Shown: positions 47,081 through 58,198 of the stretch, piece by piece | Layout: each line of letters starts with the position of its first letter | How positions within the stretch are numbered: the first letter of the stretch is position 1 | NCBI RefSeq assembly: GCF_000374805.1 | Contig: NZ_KB895335.1 | Span: forward strand, 308,046-371,894 | Direction: 5' to 3' | Length of the DNA: 63,849 nucleotides | Origin: Chitiniphilus shinanonensis DSM 23277 | GTDB lineage: Bacteria; Pseudomonadota; Gammaproteobacteria; Burkholderiales; Chitinibacteraceae | Translations under genes and position numbers: made by a program | Notes under the pieces: model-generated | The model's input: the letters and a program-made list of their open reading frames with translations, nothing else | What the model was told of the DNA's origin: nothing | The model's database searches: none

Positions 47081-47109
47081 GAGCACCAGTCTGTGCCAAG
47101 GAGAGGCCC

Positions 47110-48906
47110 GTGCAATTCGACATCGACAAGCTGATCGCCGACTTCGGCGGCCCCGGTGCACTCACCGAGGCATTGAATCAGGCCTTCCCCCATGATCCCG
47201 TCAGCCGCGCCGCCATCTACAAGTGGCGCGAGCGCGGCAGCCTGCCGCTCTCCCAGATCGACAAACTCGCGCAATTGGCCGCGGCGAGCGGCCGGCATTT
47301 CAATATCCACGCGTACCGCATCGGCGCCGCCGCGCCGCTCACCCCCGGAGTGAACGCCATGGGCGACCGCCTCTACATTTTCGATACCACCTTGCGTGAC
47401 GGCGAGCAGTCGCCGGGCGCCTCGATGACCCGCGAAGAGAAGATCCGCATTGCCCGTCAGCTGGAAAAGCTGGGCGTGGATATCATCGAGGCAGGCTTCG
47501 CCGCCGCCAGCCCGGGCGACGCCGACGCGATCCGCGCAGTGGCCGAGGCGGTACGCGAATCCACCATCTGTTCTCTGGCCCGCGCCAACGAGCGCGACGT
47601 GCGCGCGGCCGGCGAAGCCATCAAGCCGGCGGCGCGCGGCCGCATCCATACCTTCATCGCCACCAGTCCGATCCACATGGAGAAGAAGTTGCGCATGTCG
47701 CCGGACGAGGTGGTCGAGGCCGCGGTGCGCGCAGTGAAGATCGCCGGCGAGTACACCGCTGACATCGAGTTCTCGGCCGAGGACGCATTGCGCTCCGAGA
47801 TCGACTTCCTCGCCCGCATCTTCGGCGAAGTGATCAAGGCCGGCGCCACCACCATCAACGTGCCCGACACCGTGGGCTACGCCGTGCCGCAGCGCACCGA
47901 GGCCTTCTTCCGCGAACTGATCGCCCGCACCCCGGGCGGCGACCGCGTGATCTGGTCCGCCCATTGCCATAACGACCTGGGCATGGCGGTCGCCAACTCG
48001 CTCGCGGCCGTGCTCGGCGGTGCGCGCCAGGTCGAATGCACCATCAACGGCCTGGGCGAGCGCGCCGGTAACGCGGCGATGGAAGAGATCGTGATGGCGG
48101 TGAAGACCCGCCACGATATCTTCGGCGTGGAGACCCGCGTCGATGCCACGCAGATCGTGCCTGCTTCCAAGCTGGTCTCGACCATCACCGGCTACCCGGT
48201 GCAGCCGAACAAGGCCATCGTCGGCGCCAACGCCTTCGCCCACGAGTCGGGCATCCATCAGGACGGCGTGCTCAAGCATCGCGAAACCTACGAGATCATG
48301 AGTGCCGAATCGGTGGGCTGGAGCGCCAATCGCCTCACGCTGGGCAAGCTGTCGGGCCGCAACGCGTTCAAGACCAAGCTGTCATCGCTGGGCATCGTGC
48401 TCGACAGCGAGGAGGCGCTCAACGCCGCGTTCGCCCGCTTCAAGGAGTTGGCCGACCGCAAGCGCGAGATCTTCGACGAGGACCTGCACGCGCTGGTGTC
48501 GGACGAGTCGGTCTCCGGTGAGCAGGAAACCTATCGCCTCACCTCGCTGAAGGTGGTGTCGGAAACCGGCGAGGTGCCGACCGCGACGCTGGTGATGGCC
48601 GAGGAAGGCGCGGAGAAACGCGCCGAGGCCGACGGCGACGGGCCGGTGGACGCCACGTTCAAGGCGATCGAATCGGTGGTGAACAGCGGCGCTGAGCTGC
48701 TGTTGTACTCGGTGAACGCCATCACCGAAGGCACCGACAGTCAGGGCGAAGTGACGGTGCGACTGTCCAAGAGTGGCCGCGTGGTCAACGGCCAGGGCGC
48801 GGACACCGACATCCTGGTCGCCAGCGCCAAGGCCTATATCTCCGCGGTGAACAAGCTGAGCAGCAAGACCTTCCGCATGAATCCGCAAGTCGGCGAAGCG
48901 ATCTGA
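47110..48906 (+). CDS. leuA: 2-isopropylmalate synthase with N-terminal HTH-like domain
   Basis: 598 aa as an open frame from GTG 47110 (AAGGAG six bases upstream). Residues 84-598 are a normal LeuA that condenses acetyl-CoA with 2-oxoisovalerate: [13 protein letters not shown] with the metal Asp, [33 protein letters not shown], and a C-terminal leucine-binding regulatory domain. Residues 1-83 are extra: a small helix-turn-helix-like unit ([20 protein letters not shown]), possibly the type NCBI calls carph-isopro (name from memory). An internal ATG at 47359 with GGAG eight bases before it would give the standard 515-aa enzyme, so both forms may be made. Confidence 0.93.
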   Translation: MQFDIDKLIADFGGPGALTEALNQAFPHDPVSRAAIYKWRERGSLPLSQIDKLAQLAAASGRHFNIHAYRIGAAAPLTPGVNAMGDRLYIFDTTLRDGEQSPGASMTREEKIRIARQLEKLGVDIIEAGFAAASPGDADAIRAVAEAVRESTICSLARANERDVRAAGEAIKPAARGRIHTFIATSPIHMEKKLRMSPDEVVEAAVRAVKIAGEYTADIEFSAEDALRSEIDFLARIFGEVIKAGATTINVPDTVGYAVPQRTEAFFRELIARTPGGDRVIWSAHCHNDLGMAVANSLAAVLGGARQVECTINGLGERAGNAAMEEIVMAVKTRHDIFGVETRVDATQIVPASKLVSTITGYPVQPNKAIVGANAFAHESGIHQDGVLKHRETYEIMSAESVGWSANRLTLGKLSGRNAFKTKLSSLGIVLDSEEALNAAFARFKELADRKREIFDEDLHALVSDESVSGEQETYRLTSLKVVSETGEVPTATLVMAEEGAEKRAEADGDGPVDATFKAIESVVNSGAELLLYSVNAITEGTDSQGEVTVRLSKSGRVVNGQGADTDILVASAKAYISAVNKLSSKTFRMNPQVGEAI

Positions 48907-49088
48907 CCCTTTGCGCCGCCCATGGCGGCGCCGATTTCCGCCGCGCGTATCTGGCGTGGCCGTGCATCACCACCGGGCGGGTCCGTCGCCACCATGACGG
49001 GCCCGGGTCGGCGCCACCCGCGCCGCGACCAAGCCGACAAGGCGCGCTACCCGCGCGCGGCGCCCAGGATTGACCGGTGCCCCTCTCG

Positions 49089-51403
<2,315 letters not shown>

Positions 51404-51404
<1 letters not shown>

Positions 51405-51432
51405 AAAAAGCCACGCATCGCGTGGCTTTTTC
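51404..51432. terminator. Bidirectional terminator between yihY and aroB
   Basis: GCCACGC (51410-51416) pairs with GCGTGGC (51420-51426), flanked by A runs on the left and T runs on the right, so it can end transcription from either side. Confidence 0.85.
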
Positions 51433-51447
51433 CTGGCTACGGCCACT

Positions 51448-52527
51448 TCAGGCGCAGCCGGCCTCCAGCGCCGCCACCACGGTGGCGCGCTCCAGTTCGC
51501 CGATATACGACTCACCCAGGCAACGCAGCAGGATGAACTTGATGGTGCCGGCATCGACCTTCTTGTCCTGCGCCATCAGGCTGAGGTAACGCTCGTTGCC
51601 GAGCACCGGCGCCACCACCGGCAGGCCGGCGCGTTGCAGCAGCGCCTTGATCCGCGCGATGTCGGCGTCGCTCACGTTGCCCAGCTCGCGGGACGCCAGC
51701 GCGGCCAATACCATGCCGGCCGCGACCGCCTCGCCATGCAGCCATTCGCCATAGCCGAGACCGGACTCGATGGCGTGGCCGAAGGTGTGACCCAGGTTGA
51801 GCAGGGCGCGCTGACCGTTTTCCTTTTCGTCGGCAGCGACGATGCGCGCTTTGTTCTGGCAGCAGCGCTCGACGGCATAGGCCAGGGAATCGGTATCGCG
51901 CGCCATCAACCCGTCGATATTGGCCTCCAGCCACTCGAAGAACGGCAGGTCGTCGATCAGGCCGTACTTGATCACTTCGGCCATGCCGGCCGAGAACTCG
52001 CGCGGCGGCAAGGTATCGAGCGTCGCCAGATCCGCCAGCACCAGCCGAGGCTGGTAAAACGCACCGATCATGTTCTTGCCCAGCGGGTGGTTGATCGCCG
52101 TCTTGCCGCCGACCGACGAATCGACCTGCGCCAGCAAAGTGGTCGGGATCTGGATGAAGGGCACGCCGCGCTGGTAGACCGCGGCGGCAAAGCCGGTCAT
52201 ATCGCCGATCACGCCACCACCCAGCGCGATCAGCGTGGTCTTGCGTTCGACCCGTGCGGCCAGCAGGCCGTCGAAGATCAGGTTCAACGTTTCCCAGGTC
52301 TTGTATACCTCGCCATCGGGCAGGATCACCGTCTCGACCTTGACACCCTGTTGTTCCAGCGCCTGCTGCAACGGCGCCAGGTACAACGGCGCGACGGTTT
52401 CGTTGGTGACGATGGCGACGCGCTTTTGCGGCAGCAGCGGCAGGATGTGCGACACCTGCGTCAGCAGGTCGCGCGCGATCAGGATGTCGTAGGGAGCGTG
52501 GTCGAGGTCAAGCTTGACGGTTCGCAT
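51448..52527 (-). CDS. aroB: 3-dehydroquinate synthase
   Basis: 359 aa. It converts DAHP to 3-dehydroquinate, second step of the shikimate pathway, with NAD+ and Zn2+. Seen: [15 protein letters not shown], the glycine-rich [17 protein letters not shown], and the zinc-binding Glu/His residues in AEVIKYGLI and [11 protein letters not shown] and [13 protein letters not shown] 52527 overlaps the end of aroK by 20 bases; the pair follows pilQ. Confidence 0.96.
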   Translation of the reverse strand: MRTVKLDLDHAPYDILIARDLLTQVSHILPLLPQKRVAIVTNETVAPLYLAPLQQALEQQGVKVETVILPDGEVYKTWETLNLIFDGLLAARVERKTTLIALGGGVIGDMTGFAAAVYQRGVPFIQIPTTLLAQVDSSVGGKTAINHPLGKNMIGAFYQPRLVLADLATLDTLPPREFSAGMAEVIKYGLIDDLPFFEWLEANIDGLMARDTDSLAYAVERCCQNKARIVAADEKENGQRALLNLGHTFGHAIESGLGYGEWLHGEAVAAGMVLAALASRELGNVSDADIARIKALLQRAGLPVVAPVLGNERYLSLMAQDKKVDAGTIKFILLRCLGESYIGELERATVVAALEAGCA

Positions 52528-53053
52528 GGAGTTGCTCGAGTTTGGCGAGAAGCGCCTGGGTCAGTTGCTGGACGGATTGGCGGCTGGTATCGATCACCAG
52601 GTCGGCCACGTCGCGGTAAAGCGGATCGCGCACCTCGAACAGCTCGCGGATGCGCTCCCGGGGATTGGCCGTCTGGAGCAGGGGCCGGTTCTTGTCGTGC
52701 GCGGTGCGCTGGTACAGATCGTCGACGCTGGCGCGCAGGTAGATCACATAGCCATAGCGGCGCAACACGGCCCGATTCGCCGGATCCAGCACCGCGCCGC
52801 CGCCGGTGGCCAGCACCACGTCCTGCTGCTCGGCCAGTTCGGCGATCATCGCTGCCTCGCGGGCGCGGAAGCCGGCTTCGCCTTCCAGTTCGAAAATGAT
52901 CGGGACCCGCACGCCGGTGCGCGCTTCGATCTCGTGATCCGAATCGTGGAACTGCTTGCCCGTGGCCTTGGCCAGCGCCCGCCCCACCGTGGTTTTGCCG
53001 GCACCCATCATGCCGACCAGAAAAAAATTGCCTGGCAGTTTCATGCCAGGCAT
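52508..53053 (-). CDS. aroK: Shikimate kinase
   Basis: 181 aa from ATG 53053 (or a second ATG at 53044). P-loop [17 protein letters not shown], shikimate-binding [11 protein letters not shown] and ATGGGAVLD, lid Arg in HDKNRPLL. It phosphorylates shikimate, just after the AroB product in the pathway. Lies 44 bases after pilQ in the usual pilMNOPQ-aroKB order. Confidence 0.95.
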   Translation of the reverse strand: MPGMKLPGNFFLVGMMGAGKTTVGRALAKATGKQFHDSDHEIEARTGVRVPIIFELEGEAGFRAREAAMIAELAEQQDVVLATGGGAVLDPANRAVLRRYGYVIYLRASVDDLYQRTAHDKNRPLLQTANPRERIRELFEVRDPLYRDVADLVIDTSRQSVQQLTQALLAKLEQLHANRQA

Positions 53054-53097
53054 TTTACCCGGAAAGCCGGCCCCTCAGGGCCGGCGCTCCTTTCGTC

Positions 53098-55161
53098 TCA
53101 GCGCAGCGTCACTTCGGACGAGATGATCTTCGGGGTGATGAAAATCAGCAGTTCGCGCTTTTCGTCGTTCTTGTGGGTGTTCTTGAACAGGTTGCCCAGC
53201 ACCGGCATGTCACCGAGCAACGGCACCTTCTGCACCTCGGTACGCAGATCCTGCGTATAGATGCCGCCGATCACGATGGTGCCACCATTCTCGACCAGCA
53301 CCTTGGTGGTGATCTGCTTGGTGTCGATCGCCGGGCCGGCCAGTGTGCTTTCGCCACGGCTGTCCTTGTTGACCTTCACGTCCATGATGACGTTGCCGTC
53401 CGGGGTGATCTGCGGCGTCACCTTCAGCGACAGCGTGGCCTTCTTGAATGAGATCGAGGTGGCGCCGTTCGGCGACGATTCCGCGTAGGGGATCTCGGTA
53501 CCGTCCTCGATGATGGCTTCGGTCTGATCAGCAGTCACCAGGCGCGGGCTGGAGATGATCTTGGCCTGGTTGTCGGCTTCCAGCGCGTTGATTTCCAGGC
53601 CCAGCAGCCAGTTGGCGTTCGCCGCGATCAGCGCCAGGGTGCCCGGGTTGCCCGCGACCGGCAGGTTCACGTTGAACGGAAGGGTATCGCCCATGGTCGG
53701 CACACCGTTTTCCACCGTAGTACCGGCCAGCGTCGGCCACGAGGAGACGTTGGTGTTGCCGACATGACCGGTCGCCGCCCAGCTCAGACGGGCACCGAGG
53801 TCGCGGGAGAAGCCGTCGCGCGCTTCGACGATCCGGGCCTCGATCAACACTTGACGCACAGCGATGTCGGTCTTGGTGATGATGTCGCGCAATTGATCGA
53901 GCTTGGACGGCACATCCTGCACGATCAGGATGTTGGTACGCGGGTCGATGACCACGCTGCCGCGCTGCGACAGGATTCGCTGCTTGTCGTCGGTCAGGAT
54001 CTTCTTGAAGTCCTCGGCCTTCTGGTACTTGAGCTGGAACATCTCGGTACGCGTCGGCTCCAGATCGGAGATCTGCTTCTTGGCCTCCAGTTCCTGCTTT
54101 TCCTTGGCGGCCAGTTCGTCACGCGGGGCGACCCACAGCACATTGCCGGAGCGACGCTGATCCAGGCCCTTGGCCTGCAGGATGATGTCCAGCGCCTGAT
54201 CCCACGGCACGTCCTTCAGCCGCAGCGTGAGGTTGCCCGACACGGTGTCGCTGGTGATGATGTTCAGGCCGGTGAATTCCGCGATCACTTGCAGGACGGT
54301 ACGGATCTCGACGTTCTGGAAGTTGAGCGAGAGCTTCTCGCCCTTGTAGTTGGGGCGCAGCGCCGAGATGGACTTGGAATCCTCGTCCGCCTTGCGCACT
54401 TCGATGATGAAGCGGTTCTCGGTCTGGTAGGCCGAGTATTCCCAGTTGCCGGCCGGCTCGATCACCATGCGCACGTTGTTGCCCTGGCGATAGGTGTCGA
54501 CCTTCTGCACCGGGGTGCCGAAGTCGCCGACGTCCATGCGGCGTTGCAGGCGGTCGGGCAGTGCAGCCTTCAGGAAGTCCACCACCAGCGTCCGGCCCTG
54601 CTGACGGATGTCGATGCCGACGTTGGGGCTGGAGAGGTCGATCATGACCTTGCCTTCACCACTGACGCCGCGACGGAAGTCGATCTCACGCAGCCCTTCG
54701 TCCGCGGCGGCGGCCGACGGCGACGGTTGTGCGAAGTGGGTGGTCTCGGACTTGGCAGCCACCGCCGGCGAGGAGCCGTCGATGGTCACGAGGTAGGTAT
54801 TGCCTTCGACCTTGGTGTCGTAGGCGGCCTGCTTGTTCAGGTTGAACACCAGACGGGTGCGACCGGTGCCTTCGGCGATGTTGATCAGACGCAGTGCTGC
54901 GCCATTGACCTGCACACTGCTCTTGCCCGCCTTGTTGCTGGCCCCCGGGAAATCGAAGGCGACGCGCGGCGGTGTACTGACCGAGAAGCTGGTCGGCTGA
55001 GGCACCGGGCCGTCGAAGGCGATCTTCACCACCTGCTTCTCATTGGAGATGGTGCTGACATCCACACTGGTGATGTCGCTGGCCTGAGCTGCCGAGCACA
55101 GCAACGCTACGAGGGCGCCGCAGGCCAGCCAGCCTTGTTGCAGGATGGACAACTTTTTCAT
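53098..55161 (-). CDS. pilQ: Type IV pilus secretin PilQ
   Basis: 687 aa from ATG 55161. Signal peptide residues 1-27 (GALVALLCSAAQA). Then two AMIN peptidoglycan-binding domains (SVDVSTISNEKQVVKIAFDG; EIDFRRGVSGEGKVMIDLS, key parts), an STN domain (SLNFQNVEIRTVLQVIAEFTG), an N0/N1-type secretin domain (ILIVQDVPSKLDQLRDII) and the C-terminal secretin barrel ending VPLLGDMPVLGNLFKN. It forms the outer-membrane pore for pilus extrusion. Start overlaps pilP by ATGA. Confidence 0.96.
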   Translation of the reverse strand: MKKLSILQQGWLACGALVALLCSAAQASDITSVDVSTISNEKQVVKIAFDGPVPQPTSFSVSTPPRVAFDFPGASNKAGKSSVQVNGAALRLINIAEGTGRTRLVFNLNKQAAYDTKVEGNTYLVTIDGSSPAVAAKSETTHFAQPSPSAAAADEGLREIDFRRGVSGEGKVMIDLSSPNVGIDIRQQGRTLVVDFLKAALPDRLQRRMDVGDFGTPVQKVDTYRQGNNVRMVIEPAGNWEYSAYQTENRFIIEVRKADEDSKSISALRPNYKGEKLSLNFQNVEIRTVLQVIAEFTGLNIITSDTVSGNLTLRLKDVPWDQALDIILQAKGLDQRRSGNVLWVAPRDELAAKEKQELEAKKQISDLEPTRTEMFQLKYQKAEDFKKILTDDKQRILSQRGSVVIDPRTNILIVQDVPSKLDQLRDIITKTDIAVRQVLIEARIVEARDGFSRDLGARLSWAATGHVGNTNVSSWPTLAGTTVENGVPTMGDTLPFNVNLPVAGNPGTLALIAANANWLLGLEINALEADNQAKIISSPRLVTADQTEAIIEDGTEIPYAESSPNGATSISFKKATLSLKVTPQITPDGNVIMDVKVNKDSRGESTLAGPAIDTKQITTKVLVENGGTIVIGGIYTQDLRTEVQKVPLLGDMPVLGNLFKNTHKNDEKRELLIFITPKIISSEVTLR

Positions 55162-55682
55162 TTCTTCTGCTCCGCTTCGTCCAGAGTGAGGGCTGTTTCG
55201 CGTTCCACCCAATCCCCGCTGCTATCTTCGACGATCTCCTTCAACTTGACCTCGGTCTCGTTGATGGAAACCACCATGCCGAAATTCTGCCCCATGTAGT
55301 TGCCGACCTTGACCCGGTACAGGTTGCGATCAGGCGCGCTGATCAGCGCCTGGATCTGCTTGCCCTGCTGGATGGTGCCGACCATGCGCAGCTTCTCCAG
55401 ATCGAAGCCTTCCAGCACTTCCTTGGGACGATTGGTATTGGGCGCAATGCCACTGCCCCCGCCCTTCTTCGCCAGTTCCATCTTGGCGACGCTGAACGGG
55501 TCGGGCAAAGCGAAGGCGTCATAGATGGTCGGCTCGACCGTCTTGACCTCGGGCGCGGGATCGATCCGGCCACGCAACCCTTCGCTGTTCTCGCGCATCC
55601 ATTCCTTGAGGTCGCCATGCTCCTCGCCGAAACAACCGGCCAGCAGCAGCGACACCCCCAACAACAGCAGCCAACGCGTCAT
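55158..55682 (-). CDS. pilP: Type IV pilus lipoprotein PilP
   Basis: 174 aa from ATG 55682, chosen for the GAGGGG ribosome site and the lipobox LLAGC (Cys about residue 17). An earlier ATG at 55724 overlaps pilO by four bases and is possible. The C-terminal beta domain (MVGTIQQGKQIQALI, YRVKVGNYMG) binds PilQ, linking it to the inner-membrane PilNO complex. Confidence 0.93.
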   Translation of the reverse strand: MTRWLLLLGVSLLLAGCFGEEHGDLKEWMRENSEGLRGRIDPAPEVKTVEPTIYDAFALPDPFSVAKMELAKKGGGSGIAPNTNRPKEVLEGFDLEKLRMVGTIQQGKQIQALISAPDRNLYRVKVGNYMGQNFGMVVSINETEVKLKEIVEDSSGDWVERETALTLDEAEQKK

Positions 55683-55720
55683 GACGCATCCCCTCGAAGG
55701 CTGTTTCGGATTTCGTGTGC

Positions 55721-56356
55721 TCATCGCCGTTTCTTCTTCTTCGCTTCAGCTTCGGATTGCCGGATCGCCTGCACTTCGGCGTCGTCCAGGGAGCGATAGG
55801 TTTTCGCGGTCGCTTGCATCACCAATGTGCCGGGGTCCTTGCCGGCCCCCAACTGGATGTCGCTCAAGGTCACGATGCGCGACAGCTTGGCCACGTCGCT
55901 GACGAACGCCGCCAGGTCGTGGTAGCTGCCGGCGATACGGATGCTGATCGGCAGTTCCGCAAACTCGGCGGTCTTGGTTTCGGTGCCAGGCTTGAACAGC
56001 TCGAACAACAGACCACGACCGACGCCCGCCTGGTTGATCTCGGTCAGCAGCGTTTCCATTTCGGACTTGTTGGGTAGCTTCTTGAGCAGTGCGCCGAAGG
56101 ATTGCTGGATTTCGAGCAACTGCTGGCGATAGGCGTCGAGGTTGACCGCCTTGCGCTTCTTGTCCAGGAATTCCTGCTTGAGCTGCTCCTCCCGCACCTT
56201 GCCATCGTTCAGCGCGGTGAGCTGGTCGTTCCAGACGTAGAAGTACCCCCCGGCGATCACTGCAACAAACAGGATGACCAACACCCCCAACTGCGCAGCT
56301 GCCGGCCAGTTGCCGATGTCCTTGGGGTCAAGCGCGCGCAATTCATCAAGCGTCAT
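55721..56356 (-). CDS. pilO: Type IV pilus assembly protein PilO
   Basis: 211 aa bitopic protein: cytoplasmic start (TLDELRALDPKDIGNWP), one transmembrane helix about residues 23-43, a periplasmic coiled coil, and a ferredoxin-like domain (AGSYHDLAAFVSDVAKLSRIV). Pairs with PilN. Basic KKKKRR tail. It starts three bases after the pilN stop. Confidence 0.94.
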   Translation of the reverse strand: MTLDELRALDPKDIGNWPAAAQLGVLVILFVAVIAGGYFYVWNDQLTALNDGKVREEQLKQEFLDKKRKAVNLDAYRQQLLEIQQSFGALLKKLPNKSEMETLLTEINQAGVGRGLLFELFKPGTETKTAEFAELPISIRIAGSYHDLAAFVSDVAKLSRIVTLSDIQLGAGKDPGTLVMQATAKTYRSLDDAEVQAIRQSEAEAKKKKRR

Positions 56357-56359
56357 GGC

Positions 56360-56956
56360 TTACCCCTTCTTCTTTTTTGCGTTGGCGGGCGCGCTGGCCG
56401 CGTCATCACCTGACGCGCCACGGCTGACCTTGATGTCCAAGGTGAACTCGGACAAGCGCTGGTTTCCGACCTGAGCGGCCTTTACTTCGATCAGCAACGG
56501 CTGCTCGAAGATCTCCGAATCGTTCAGGTTACGCATCAAGGTCGAGACACGGGCGTTCGACTGCGCGTAGCCCTGCAAGGTCAGCTTGTCGCCGGTCTGC
56601 TTGATACCCTTGAGGTAAATGCCCTCAGGGGTCTGGCGGACCAGTTGATCCATGATCTTCACGGCCTCGGCGCGGTTCACCTGCAGCCGTTCGACCACCA
56701 GCTTGCGCGCCAGCAGGGCATCCTTCTCGGCCTTCAGCCGTTCGATCTCGGCGATCTCGGCGTCGAGCTTCTTGTTTTCCGCCTCCAGGAACTGGTTGCG
56801 GTCGTTCTGAGTGGTGATGCGGGCTTCCAGCACGAGGTAACCCGCGGTCAACACCCCGAGCGCAGCCAGCAAGGTCAGGCCAAGAACGATCAGATAACGA
56901 CGCTGTCGCGCCGCCCGCTTCTGTTCGCGGTGCGGTAAGAGGTTAATCCTGATCAT
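56360..56956 (-). CDS. pilN: Type IV pilus assembly protein PilN
   Basis: 198 aa. The N-terminal INLLPHRE peptide, which inserts into PilM, is present at residues 4-11. One transmembrane helix follows (about residues 24-46), then a coiled coil (ENKKLDAEIAEIERLKAEKD, key part) and a periplasmic ferredoxin-like domain. Forms the alignment complex with PilM, PilO and PilP. Confidence 0.95.
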   Translation of the reverse strand: MIRINLLPHREQKRAARQRRYLIVLGLTLLAALGVLTAGYLVLEARITTQNDRNQFLEAENKKLDAEIAEIERLKAEKDALLARKLVVERLQVNRAEAVKIMDQLVRQTPEGIYLKGIKQTGDKLTLQGYAQSNARVSTLMRNLNDSEIFEQPLLIEVKAAQVGNQRLSEFTLDIKVSRGASGDDAASAPANAKKKKG

Positions 56957-58026
56957 GAGGGGTCAAACCTCCGCATCGCGAGTCCGCAGGCTATCAACAA
57001 ACTGGGGGCATCGAGCTGGATCTGCTTGCCACGCTGCTTGCCCGTGGCCATGCCATAGAACGGGTTGGCCCGCATGGCGCTGGCGACCTGGGTACGACTG
57101 GCGACGGCTTCATCCAGTCCATGGATGGCGCTGCAACCGCCAGCCAGCAGGATGTGGTCGACCGAGTTGTAGTTGCTCGACGTATAGAAGAATTGGAGGG
57201 ACCGCGAAATTTCCAGGGCCAGCGTGTCGATGAAGGGCTGAAGCACCTCCGGCTCGTAGTTCTCGGGCAGGCCGCCACTCTTCTTGGCCTGCTCGGCTTC
57301 TTCGAACGACATGTTGAACTTGCGCTGGATTTCCTGGGTCAACTGGTTGCCGGCGTAAGCCTGATCGCGGCTGTAGATCGATTGACCGTCCTTGAAGATA
57401 TTCATATGCATGGCCGTGGAACCGATGTCGACCACGGCGACGATCTGGTTTTCGCCACGGCCGGGCAGTTGCGGGCGCATCAACTCGAAAGCGGCTTGTG
57501 TGGCATACAACTCCACGTCGACCACCGATGCCTTCAGCCCGGCAGCCTCGACCACCGCCACACGCTCGTCGACCTTTTCCTTCTTGGCGGCGGCGATCAG
57601 CACTTCCTCTTCTTCCGGTACCGCCGGCGAGGGTCCGAGCACCTGGAAGTCGAGGTTCACTTCATCGAGGGAGAACGGAATATATTGGTTGGCTTCGGTC
57701 TCGACCTGCATTTCGAGATCGCGCTCGGGCAGGCCGGCGGGAACCAGGATTTTCTTGGTGATCACCGCTGCGGCAGGCAGCGCGATGGAAACATTCTTGA
57801 CACGTGAGCCGAGCTGGCGCCAGGCGCGACGCATCGCTTCGCTGACGGCGTCGGGGTTGGAAACATTGCCGTCGGAAACCGCATCCTTGGGCAAGGGCTC
57901 GATGGCATAACGCTCAAGGCTGTAGTTGCGTCCCACCAGCCCAAGTTCGACCATCTTCACGGCCGACGAGCTGATATCCACGCCTATCAATGGCGGCGCC
58001 TTGGGCTTGAGAAAGTCGAGATTCAA
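56953..58026 (-). CDS. pilM: Type IV pilus assembly ATPase PilM
   Basis: 357 aa actin-like cytoplasmic protein. TTG start 58026 with AAAGGAA upstream. Phosphate motif LIGVDISSSAVKMVEL near the N-terminus, PHOSPHATE 2 region IVAVVDIGSTAMHMNIF and adenosine motif ILLAGGCSAIHGL. It recruits PilN at the inner membrane. First gene of pilMNOPQ-aroKB, divergent from mrcA. Confidence 0.95.
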   Translation of the reverse strand: MNLDFLKPKAPPLIGVDISSSAVKMVELGLVGRNYSLERYAIEPLPKDAVSDGNVSNPDAVSEAMRRAWRQLGSRVKNVSIALPAAAVITKKILVPAGLPERDLEMQVETEANQYIPFSLDEVNLDFQVLGPSPAVPEEEEVLIAAAKKEKVDERVAVVEAAGLKASVVDVELYATQAAFELMRPQLPGRGENQIVAVVDIGSTAMHMNIFKDGQSIYSRDQAYAGNQLTQEIQRKFNMSFEEAEQAKKSGGLPENYEPEVLQPFIDTLALEISRSLQFFYTSSNYNSVDHILLAGGCSAIHGLDEAVASRTQVASAMRANPFYGMATGKQRGKQIQLDAPSLLIACGLAMRRFDPS

Positions 58027-58139
58027 AAGAAATTTCCTTTATAAATAGGAAACTAGATTATTTCACTGCGGCGCAGCCTCAAAAATGCTAGCAGCGCCGC
58101 GAGCCCCCTGTAAAGCAAGCTAGCGAAAGCATCAGTTTT

Positions 58140-58167
58140 TTGCAACAGGGCTGGATTCGCGTAAATT
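58140..58167 (+). promoter_or_regulatory. Candidate mrcA promoter
   Basis: TTGCAA (58140-58145) and TAAATT (58162-58167) are spaced by 16 bp; each matches 4 of 6 consensus positions. It lies 32 bp before the mrcA ATG in the pilM/mrcA divergent region. Confidence 0.4.
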
Positions 58168-58198
58168 ACGCCCAACGCAAACCAATATCCAATTGATC

